A DNA stretch of 64,000 nt from Clostridia bacterium (GTDB lineage: Bacteria; Bacillota; Clostridia; TANB77; UBA1234). Made by a program: the position numbers and the translations under genes. This document shows, piece by piece, positions 34,032-41,872 of this stretch (position 1 is its first letter; every line of letters begins with the position of its first letter). The DNA is taken from positions 83,896 to 147,895 of the forward strand of contig CAAFRB010000012.1 of NCBI GenBank assembly GCA_900765095.1, read 5' to 3'. The notes below the pieces were generated by a model that ran no database searches, had not been told where the DNA came from, and worked only from the letters and a program-made list of their open reading frames with translations.

Positions 34032-34691
34032 TTACAAATCCCATTTTACGCTGTTAACTGTTTTATTGCTTTCATCATTAGCCGTCAAATTAGCATTTCC
34101 ATCATTGTTCATTATTATTGATTCGTTTTCATGTTTATCTTCTCCCGAAAATTCAATTACATCTTTTTCCATAAACTTATACAAATTCTTATTAACTAAA
34201 AATACTCCAAGTTCTGCAAATACTAAATATGTTATACTTCTCAAAAACCAGACCGTATTCGCTTTTGCTCTTGCTTCCGAGATTGCTTTTTCATATATTT
34301 TAGTAAGTGTTTGCTGATTTTCATAACGCCACACGCTTATTTCTTCTTTATATTCTTCACGCATCGTTTTTATATTACTAGAGACATTATATAATCCAAA
34401 CATAAATATAACTACTGCAACAATAACTGGTAAAACAAACATCGTTTTCTTAAAGATTTCTTTATCCGATTTTTTTATTTTTTTCGCACCATCTCTTGTG
34501 ATACAATACGAAACTAACAATCCAAATAAAGCAATAGGAATATACCTTAGAATAATATCATTAATATCAGCATAATGAGAAATTTCATCTCCAACAATAA
34601 TTATAAAACATAAAAACAAAAATGATATTACAATAAAATCTTTAAAATGTTTTCTTATTGTGTACTCTTTCTTTACTTTTTCTTTTTTCAT
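34032..34691 (-). CDS. Hypothetical four-helix membrane protein
   Basis: 219 residues with GAGGGGGAG before the ATG. Hydrophobic segments near residues 18-38, 45-64, 84-104 and 146-167, a charged loop between the third and fourth (TMREEYKEEISVWRYENQQTL, split by Tyr and Trp), and an acidic, Asn-rich C-terminal tail. I recognise no family. It begins 30 bp after the M48 peptidase stop and is probably co-transcribed with it, so it may be a partner or substrate of that protease. Confidence 0.65.
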   Translation of the reverse strand: MKKEKVKKEYTIRKHFKDFIVISFLFLCFIIIVGDEISHYADINDIILRYIPIALFGLLVSYCITRDGAKKIKKSDKEIFKKTMFVLPVIVAVVIFMFGLYNVSSNIKTMREEYKEEISVWRYENQQTLTKIYEKAISEARAKANTVWFLRSITYLVFAELGVFLVNKNLYKFMEKDVIEFSGEDKHENESIIMNNDGNANLTANDESNKTVNSVKWDL

Positions 34692-34721
34692 ATTAACTCC
34701 CCCTCACAAATATATTTACTT

Positions 34722-36341
34722 CTATATTCCTAAAGTATAAATAAGAAATGCTATCGACAACACTAAAAGGATTCCATAGATGACTTTAGCTGTAGTATAT
34801 GTATGACATTTCTTTTCAACACCATCTATCTCCATAGATTTAACTTCTATGTATGGCACTACAGATCTTCTATACCAGCCCTTCACGCGTACCTTTTTAT
34901 CAAAATACTCTTCCGATTTGAATGCTGCAAATAATTTTTCTGCAATATATAAAGGTTGATTATAGTCTAAAAACATAATACCAGTTTGGTCTTTTATAAC
35001 AAAATCTTCGTTAAATACACAACCTGGATTGCCTCTACCTATAATAGTGCCCTCAATTGTACAAGGTATACTCTTTACGTTTGAAACTTTAACCTCACCC
35101 AATAACTCAGCAACTGTTGTTTGTTTATACTCACCGTACTCACCATCTTTATGTGTATATTGCATATATATAATTAAAGATGTAGAAAGTGCCACAGCTC
35201 CTACTCCTAGTGGAACTGCAGTTTTAGCGCCAGTGCAAGCAATAGCTATTAGTGTACCTAATACAACAAGCCAAGGAAGACATGCTACAAATAGGTCTTT
35301 AAAGAAATCATCAAGATATGATTCTGGTTGCTTTTCATTAAATTCTATATATCGAGGTTGTCCAAACTCCTCACATCTATCAGATATTGCAAGTAACCTC
35401 TTTGAAATAAGTGGATGAGTAGAGCTCAATTCATTAATCTTCGCCCATACACTCCATCTTTCCCATTTCATAGCATTAATTACATTGTCTTTTGAAACTC
35501 CACCATTATTGTAAGAAGCTATAGCCATACCTTTAGAAAATTTTGCATTGCTAATTCCTAAAGCATTTCCACTTGAAACTTTGCTTCTTTCTTCTCTATT
35601 TCCAGTTGCAAGTCCAAAACCAATCTTTATAAGTGCCGTTGCAAGTGCTGTAGGATTCTCTGTTTCTTCTATTGAGAAACTATCAGCATAATACTCTCTA
35701 GTTCTAGAAAGCCACAAAATTATATACTGACTGACTATATAAAGAATATATGAGATAAGTCCAACTAGAGCTCCCAAAGATTCTGCATTATTATTACTGT
35801 CATTTCTTTTCGTTCCTCTATTGGTTTTCCCATCTAAAAGTAGCTCATAAACATAGTACAATATAAGAGGTACGATTTGTGCAACAGTCATAAATAACAT
35901 GTCATAATGATTAGCATGACCAAGTTCATGTGCCACAACAGATTTTACCTCTTCTTCATCTAAAAGTTCTAACACACCTCTTGTAATAACCACTCTTGCA
36001 TCATTTTTGGTTCTACCATACGTAAAAGCATTTGGTGCTCCATCATCAATAAAACCTATCTTGGGATATTTCATACCATGCTTTTCGCAAGACTCCTGAA
36101 TAAATTCTCTTAAGTATTCAGGTAACTCATAATCAAATGTAGTTTTATAAAATACCCTAAACACAAAATCATTAAGTGCCGGAGCAATTAAGAACTGAAT
36201 TACTATTATTAACAAACTTAACATGATTCCATTTGTTACAGGCAAATCAGCAATAATAAATGCTAAAATTATCACCGCCGCCAGAATACCATACAGACTT
36301 CCAATAGTAATTAATGATACTGCCAGCAGATTTTTCTTCAT
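34722..36341 (-). CDS. M48 family membrane zinc peptidase (HtpX-like) with C-terminal extension
   Basis: Start at ATG 36341 (MKKNLLAVSLITIG) after GGGGGA. About 539 residues: two N-terminal helices, the HExxH motif in VVAHELGHANHYD near residue 137, membrane helices after it, and the third zinc ligand in REYYADSFSIEE. The peptidase part ends near residue 330; the remaining 200 residues carry two further helices and a soluble domain (CTIEGTIIGRGNPGCVFNED; GWYRRSVVPYIEVKSMEIDG) of OB-like character, ending with a C-terminal helix. HtpX-type enzymes degrade misfolded membrane proteins. The extension is larger than in HtpX (about 290 residues). Confidence 0.88.
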   Translation of the reverse strand: MKKNLLAVSLITIGSLYGILAAVIILAFIIADLPVTNGIMLSLLIIVIQFLIAPALNDFVFRVFYKTTFDYELPEYLREFIQESCEKHGMKYPKIGFIDDGAPNAFTYGRTKNDARVVITRGVLELLDEEEVKSVVAHELGHANHYDMLFMTVAQIVPLILYYVYELLLDGKTNRGTKRNDSNNNAESLGALVGLISYILYIVSQYIILWLSRTREYYADSFSIEETENPTALATALIKIGFGLATGNREERSKVSSGNALGISNAKFSKGMAIASYNNGGVSKDNVINAMKWERWSVWAKINELSSTHPLISKRLLAISDRCEEFGQPRYIEFNEKQPESYLDDFFKDLFVACLPWLVVLGTLIAIACTGAKTAVPLGVGAVALSTSLIIYMQYTHKDGEYGEYKQTTVAELLGEVKVSNVKSIPCTIEGTIIGRGNPGCVFNEDFVIKDQTGIMFLDYNQPLYIAEKLFAAFKSEEYFDKKVRVKGWYRRSVVPYIEVKSMEIDGVEKKCHTYTTAKVIYGILLVLSIAFLIYTLGI

Positions 36342-36359
36342 AAACATTCCCCCTCTGAT

Positions 36360-36427
36360 ACAAATAAGAAAAAATATCGGTATATAATAAAAAGTTGTAA
36401 AACCAACACTTTCCTATTATGTAAAAA
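36360..36427. repeat. Degenerate intergenic inverted-repeat element, copy E
   Basis: CTTTCCTATTATGTAAAAA at the right (36409-36427) matches the right end of copies A and B; the left end (AATAAGAAAAAATATC) is degenerate. It lies in the leader of the M48 gene, downstream of its promoter. Confidence 0.5.
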
Positions 36428-36446
36428 TTAAAATCACTTCCCAATT

Positions 36447-36474
36447 ACTATATAAAAAGTTTAACATAAGTCAA
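36447..36474 (-). promoter_or_regulatory. Promoter of the M48 peptidase gene
   Basis: TTGACT (36469-36474), 16-bp spacer, TATAGT (36447-36452), minus strand. Between 36475 and 36700 I see no gene; the stretch holds AT-rich DNA and one mixed-composition segment (36480-36560) of unknown origin. Confidence 0.6.
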
Positions 36475-36699
36475 TGTATGGTGCAAGCAATGTTTTTCAA
36501 AACGTCTCTGCCACAAGCAATACCGAGTTGATGTTTACCTTACGGATATACTCATTATGTCACGTGAAAAATATTTTAAAAAAATTTTTTATCAACATTT
36601 TGATTGTTAAATAGAAAAAAATGTCAAAACTATTAGTTCCCTAGATTTACAAGCTCATTTTTAGCCTTTCAATTGAAAGGCATAAGAAGGATAAGAATT

Positions 36700-36836
36700 T
36701 TCGATTAAAAGGAAGAAAATCTCCCGCATAAATTAAAGTTTTTTATACAATAGGAAAGAAAATCTATGCATAAAAGGTTGCAAATTGTTACATTGGAACT
36801 TATATATAAGTATAGAATTTTTCTATTGCATAAAGC
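36700..36836. repeat. Intergenic repeat element, copy C, with 30-bp flanking repeat
   Basis: 36735-36758 (AAAGTTTTTTATACAATAGG and on) and 36818-36836 (TTTTTCTATTGCATAAAGC) are inverted ends like those of copies A and B, with TAAAAGGTTGCAAATT in the core. The adjoining GGAAGAAAATCTCCCGCAT (36712-36730) recurs at 63978-63996 with one mismatch, so the unit extends leftwards. Confidence 0.65.
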
Positions 36837-36841
36837 AAAAA

Positions 36842-36895
36842 AGAACCCTCTCTGAAATGAACTAAGTCAAGTTCATTTCATTTAAGGTTCTTTTA
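36842..36895 (-). terminator. Terminator of the glucan synthase gene remnant
   Basis: A long interrupted stem: AAAAGAACC pairs with GGGTTCTTTT and inner TGAAATGAAC with GTTCATTTCA, followed by TTTTTTGC on the minus strand. It lies just past the stop of the displaced GH94 3' end. Confidence 0.8.
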
Positions 36896-36902
36896 AATTT
36901 TA

Positions 36903-37385
36903 TTACATTATAATATCAATCTTATGCTCGCCGTCTTTTTGTAACTTTATAGAGTTAGAAGTCTGTTCATCATTGTCTAAATATATGGTCTTCACACCAA
37001 AGCTTCTATGCTCGGGATTATATACATTAATGACGTACAAGGCATCTTTGTATTTGTACTCTACACTGTACGATTCCCATTCTTTAGGAATGCAAGGAAT
37101 CACATTCAAATATTCGCCCTTTTTTCTCACTCCCAATATATACTCAAATCCAGCAATAAAAAGCCACGAACTTGAACCTGTATACCATGTCCAGCCACCA
37201 CGCCCCTGCATATTGCTATTTGAATACACATCCGCCGAGACCACATAAGGTTCAACTTTGTATTTAAACACGGCTTCTTTAGTTCTTGCATGTTCAATAG
37301 GATTTATAATTCTGAAGTATTCACCTGCCCTCTCACCATTTTCCATTAAAGCATTGGCAATAATACTCCATATAGCACCATGGGT
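36903..37385 (-). pseudogene. Displaced 3' end of the GT84-GH94 glucan synthase gene
   Basis: The frame reads QYTHGAIWSIIANAL and continues through GRGGWTWYTGSSSW, a GH94 active-site stretch, to LQKDGEHKIDIIM and a stop: the C-terminal 160 residues of a GH94 (alpha/alpha)6 barrel and its terminal beta domain. Upstream of QYTH the frame runs on into the inserted element, where it reads through hairpin sequence of no protein character. The missing 5' part ends 16 kb away at 53.32 kb with GGQYTH. The remnant has no start signal of its own and should be silent. Confidence 0.85.
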
Positions 37386-37403
37386 GTATTGTTGTTGTTG
37401 CCA
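37381..37403. other. Left attachment site of the element (attL)
   Basis: TGGGT followed inside the element by GTATTGTTGTTGTTGCC. The GTTGTTGT arm is repeated inverted inside the right end (ACAACAAC), giving the quasi-palindromic attP expected for a serine recombinase, centred on GGG. Confidence 0.65.
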
Positions 37404-37411
37404 CTTTCTCG

Positions 37412-37490
37412 GAAAACAAATAGGGACAGCCCTTTTTGTTTCCTGTTTTTCTTCCGAGTGGAAACAAAAAAGGCTGTCCCTATTTGTTTC
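37412..37490 (-). repeat. Long hairpin at the 3' end of the recombinase gene
   Basis: AAACAAATAGGGACAGCC with TTTTTGTTTCC is repeated inverted (37460-37490), giving nearly 30 bp of stem with one bulged base and a 16-base loop containing TTTTTCTTCCG. It touches the recombinase TGA (37489-37491), so it may act as its terminator. The AGGGACAGCC core recalls dispersed GGGACAGTCCC hairpins of Clostridia genomes. Confidence 0.7.
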
Positions 37491-39115
37491 ACACCGCTTT
37501 TCTCTCATATTCTTTTTTAGCACATACAAATTTATTTTCTAAGTCTTGCAATGGTTTGAAATTGAAATAAACATCTATTTGTTTATCTTCATGAATTTCA
37601 ATTTTATTAATAAACTCTCGTATAATCTCTTTTGTAGGATGTTCCATATTTAAAAACTCATCCACAAGATTATCTAGCCTCTTTTCTTCCGTTTGATTTT
37701 TATCTCCCTTTAATAAAGCATCTAAGTCCTGTATTTTTTGTTCATGTGTCTTGACACTTTCTTTTATTTTATTAGCATTTTTCGTATATTCATCTACATT
37801 AATAATTCCATTTAATCTATCTTCATACAAAATCTCTAACTTTGTATTTTCTTTTTGAATGTTTTCTTTAAGCTCGTCAATTTGTTTTTGATAATCTTTT
37901 TTCTTTTCCTTCTTGCTCTTAGAAGTTTCTAGGATAGCCTCAAGTTTCTTCTTGTCTTTGTATTTACTACAAACCTCTTTCAAGACCTCTAGCATTTGCC
38001 TTTCAAAAACTTGATAATTAAAATTATGGGGAGAACATACATTAAATTTCCCAAATCTTCCATATCGCTGACACCTGCCATAGATATTTCCATTTTTATC
38101 TGGTGTTCGAATACCGATATATCCTTTACAATCAAAGCACTTAATTAATCCCTTAAAAAGATAATCTGTTTGAACAATGCGTGAACCTTTTGTTGCTTCA
38201 ATCGTTTTTTTAGCTCTTAAGAAATCTTCTTTACTAATAATTGCTTCGTGCATTCCTTCTACCCTTATCCAATCTTCTTCTGGCACATTCACAAACTTTT
38301 TAGATTTGAAATTTACCTTCTTTCTTTTTCCTTGCACGATAGTACCTGTATAAACCTCATTCGATAAAATAAATCTTACTGTTGATTGTTGCCAATAACC
38401 ATAAGATAACGACTTATTTCCACGAGCTTTCTTACTGTAATCTGATGGGATAGGAATTTTTTCTTTTGTTAAGGAATCTGCAATTTGCATTGTTCCATAA
38501 CCTTGTAAGTACTTTTTGAATATTATTCTTACAACATTTGCTGCTTCTTCATCTACAATTAAGTGGTATTTATCTTCTGGATCTTTTTGATAGCCGATAA
38601 GGTGCTGAGCCTAAATATTGTCCCAAATCTCTTTTGGATTGTAAAACACTATTGATTTTTTTAGAAATATCTTTTGCATACATTTCATTTAAGATAGATT
38701 TAAAAGGTGCTATGTCATTATTAGAAGAATCATAAGCCGTATCGATGTTATCTAGTATCGCAATAAATCTTACAGAATGTTCTGGAAAATACTTTTCGGT
38801 ATAATATCCAGACATAATGTAATCTCTACCAAGTCTTGATAAATCTTTCGTTACTACCATGTTGATTTTTCCAGCTTCTATATCTACAATCATTTGATTA
38901 AATGCAGGTCTATCAAAACTCGTGCCACTCACACCATCATCAACATATTCTGATACAAAATTTAATTTGTTTTGTTTTAAGTATTGCATCAGTAGTGTTC
39001 TTTGATTCTGTACACTTTCACTTTCTTCATAACTTTCCTTTTCTTCATCTTCTCTTGAAAGCCTAATATAAATGCCAACACGATAATCAATATTATTCAT
39101 TAAATTATAGCTCAA
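37489..39115 (-). pseudogene. TnpX/TndX-like large serine recombinase, frameshifted
   Basis: The first frame (38570-39115) encodes the resolvase catalytic domain: YRVGIYIRLSREDEE with the nucleophilic serine, VDDGVSGTSFDRPAFNQM, and VVTKDLSRLGRDYIMSG. It ends at GSAPYRLSKRSRR. The conserved continuation PYGYQKDPEDKYHLIVDEE lies in the next frame, so one extra base (the C in TATCGGC, near 38593-38596) causes the shift. The second part (stop at 37489) contains the recombinase domain, the zinc ribbon (CFDCKGYIGI ... RCQRYGRFGKFNVCSPH) and a coiled coil of about 70 residues. All domains of a 540-residue large serine recombinase are present; only the frame is broken. It may be inactive, or the base is a sequence error. 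Confidence 0.88.
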
Positions 39116-39238
39116 ATTTTCCTCCTCTCTGTGCTATTTTAAATGAGATAATATTGATACTCTTATGTCTTAAATTATACCACATTATCCCATCAAAATC
39201 CAATTATTTTACCACTTGTATTATGGAACATTTTCCCA

Positions 39239-39406
39239 TTATTGCTTTATGTTCATAGCTTCTAACCTTCTAATGCAATAATTACCGAATGCTCTTTCTG
39301 TCAATTTTTCAAAATTTTCCCCTTTGTCATCAAAAATAAAATTTATTTTAAATTGTTTTATCTTTGCTTTCTTATTATCTACATTATTGCTTTTCTTATC
39401 TGCCAT
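39239..39406 (-). CDS. Small TnpW-like protein of the element
   Basis: Start at ATG 39406 (MADKKSNNVDNKK) after GAGGAG; the frame is open further upstream without a better signal. 55 residues, with an Asn/Lys-rich start and a C-terminal ERAFGNYCIRRLEAMNIKQ. This resembles small proteins named TnpW encoded beside TnpX-type recombinases in clostridial transposons, which may help recombination direction. The name rests on pattern memory, not on a search. It lies 120 bp upstream of the recombinase start. Confidence 0.55.
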   Translation of the reverse strand: MADKKSNNVDNKKAKIKQFKINFIFDDKGENFEKLTERAFGNYCIRRLEAMNIKQ

Positions 39407-39765
39407 TTTCATCATCTCCTCTTTTTCATTATTTCCAAGAAATGTATGCTCAATACCCTTTTTTACAAAATTAGAACTGGTACTTACTTGTACCACATAA
39501 GTCAGGTTCTGATTCCTGCTTTCCCCCTTCCAGACGGATTACCCCTTGACATCATGTTAGCCAGGCAAAAGTTTCATTATTCTGTGTTCTAATTCCTACT
39601 ATTTACTTCTCAATGTGCATTATTTGTTTACACTTTATGTAATCCGCTATAGGATACTATCAACAATAACTGACTTAATTCTACTAGGGTATCGGCAAGA
39701 TTAACACTACACAACCTCAAAAAAATATTTTGAAGTTTCAGGTTGTTTGATGTGGAGGTGCTTAA
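39407..39765. other. Gap upstream of the small TnpW-like gene
   Basis: No gene with clear signals. It holds a dyad GGTAC-TTACTT-GTACC (39479-39494), a G+C-richer patch (39510-39560, containing CCCCCTTCCAGACGG) that stands out from the AT-rich surroundings and may be a relic or a conserved element-specific site, and a hairpin ACAACCT...AGGTTGT (39710-39749) in the leader of the following forward gene. Confidence 0.4.
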
Positions 39766-40706
39766 ATGAAACTCTATATTGCCTTTGAAAAAGAAACAAA
39801 ACAAGAATTTTTATTATACAATAAAGTATTTCAACAAAATGACGTTAAAGAAGAACAAGACCAACTTATATATGCTAAAGAAATATTTTTGAAAAATCTT
39901 AATCTGCCTTATAATGAAGACATTGCTGGTAAAATTGGTGAATATTATGACGGGACAGAAGAAGAGTCTGATGATGAACTATCTTATGAGAATTATGATA
40001 ACTATATGTATCGTGGAAGAACAGTGAAAGAAATTGATGAAGAGATAAATCAACGTATGAAAGACTACAATAAATATTTAGACCTAATAATAGAACAATC
40101 TGAAAAAAGGAAAGCAGAATTAAAAGAAAATAACCCTGAAGAATATAAAAGACTATTACAAGAAAATGAAGAAAATAATAAAGTATACGATAATGGATAT
40201 ACCGAAATCAATACGTTAATTGAATACCTAAACATAGACCATGTATTGATGGCTTACCCATATTGTGGCTCTAATATTTATAGCCATAATGTTCCTTATG
40301 CTTTTTATAGTGACCATGTTATCGCATTTTATGTATCGAATTTAGAGAATTTGTTTCTTATCCTAAAAATGTAATTAGAAAATGTCAAAATTGTGGCAAA
40401 TATTTTATTCCTGAAAACTTAAAGTCAACCAAATATTGCAATAATGTCTTTCAAAATGGTAAAACTTGTAGAGAAATTGGAAAAGAGAAATCTTATGAAA
40501 ACAATCTTAAAGGCAACGAATTACTTGAACTATACAGAAAAAGATATATGTCACTAACAAGTAGTAATTCTCATTACCACACAGAAAAAACCGAAATGAG
40601 ATTCGAAAAATATAAATCAGAAGGTGCTGAAATTAAGGAAAAATACATAGATGGCGAAATTTCCAAAGCAGAATTTAAGAAATGGATTGGGAGCAGTTAT
40701 CAATAA
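39766..40706 (+). pseudogene. Zinc-finger-containing protein (DUF6076-like), frameshifted
   Basis: Forward gene with GGAGGTG before the ATG. The first frame gives 202 residues, charged and helical (YKRLLQENEENNKVYDNG), ending shortly after DHVIAFYVSN. The second frame continues from EFREFVSYPKNVIRKCQNCG to the stop at 40704-40706, with CQNCGKYFIP, a YCNN motif and GKTCREIG giving four zinc-ligand cysteines as in DUF6076-like proteins. A missing base or two extra bases near 40336-40338 explains the switch. Together 313 residues. Function unknown; such proteins are frequent on clostridial mobile elements. Confidence 0.65.
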
Positions 40707-40806
40707 TTGGCTTTCTATTAAAAAGACAAAGGCTAACCACAAAAAATGTAACCTTTGCCTAGTTAAGATAAATTTCTTTAATATCTTAATAATATTCATT
40801 AATTTA

Positions 40807-41872
40807 TCAACTTTCAATTTTTCTTTTTAACAGAACATATTCAAACTGATTAACAATTTTACCTTTAACATAATTATTAGTTGCCTTACCATGCTTGATT
40901 AACGCTCCTATACTTGCTACTCTATTTTCTTTTAATTCATCAATAATTGTTTTTACAATTGCACTTCCTAGTCCTCTATGCTTATCTGAAACTCCCATAT
41001 AAAGCATAATATATTCTTGAGGTTTTTTCTTTATTTTTAATACCTTAAGAATTTTATATAAATTCAAATTATAAACTAGATTATTATAATTTGGAATTGA
41101 GATAAAAAATCCGAACTGCTTCATTTTGATAGTAAGCCATTCTTATCATGTCATAATTAACAATGCTTGACAACTTGCCGAAAATTAATAAAAAATCGCT
41201 TTCTGAAATAGGTTTAAAAATTGGAAAATCACTGTACAGTTCCATTATCATTTTATATACTTCTCTAATTGATTTATCAAATGTTTCCTTATTAGGCTTT
41301 ACAATTTTATATCCCTTCTTTTCAAATATCTTATATCCATGTTCTGTTTTTTCATCCATATAATTCATTTCAAATTTTTCATATACATTTGAACCATACT
41401 TTTCACATATTTCATAACCATTATTTAAAAATTGATTCAAATAGTATTCTTTATTATATGGCTCAGATGTATATGGTTTTTCAAACATATTAACTTTTAA
41501 TCTATACTTTATCCAGAAAGAACAATCAACTGGGCCAACAATTTGCAAATAGCAATTTGCTTTGCAAAATTCATAGGCTTTTTTAAAAATTGCACCAGCA
41601 ACTTCATCATTTTGTATACACTCATATAATCCTAAGTAAGCTATATTATTATCTGGATATGTAGTTATAACAAATCTACCAACCACTTGATTTCCATCAT
41701 AAACAATAAATTTATGTAATTGGAAATATTTATTAAGCGGATGTTTTCCTAAAAGTAGCATTTCTGTCGTTTTTCTATCTTCAGTATTATTATTTTTATA
41801 TAATACTTTAGGTAGTTTTAAAAAAGCATTTATATATTTTTTTTCATTTTCAAACATAATAATTTTCAACAT
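40807..41872 (-). pseudogene. GNAT-superfamily acyltransferase-like protein, frameshifted; last gene of the lipid operon
   Basis: Start at ATG 41872 after GAGGAA, overlapping the preceding dikinase gene by 23 bp. The first frame holds about 262 residues, with FIVYDGNQVVGRFVITTYPD and a duplicated GNAT-like arrangement ending EAVRIFYLNSKL. The second frame (40807-41124) resumes with GFFISIPNYNNLVYN and contains the acetyl-CoA-loop-like GVSDKHRGLGSAIVKTI. One extra base between 41107 and 41113 (C before GG, or a sixth T in the T-run) accounts for the shift. The intact protein would have about 355 residues, like N-acyltransferases of the YghO type. It might acylate a lipid headgroup or backbone. 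Confidence 0.6.

Noticed and set aside
36903..37529. The 208-codon frame taken as a complete gene
   Set aside because: Its first 45 codons are read from the element's hairpin and attachment site; only the part from QYTHGA onward is GH94 protein, so it is a displaced 3' end.
37489..39115. Programmed ribosomal frameshift in the serine recombinase
   Set aside because: The shift site TATCGGC has no slippery heptamer and no nearby stimulatory structure; a simple one-base insertion at conserved PYGY explains it.
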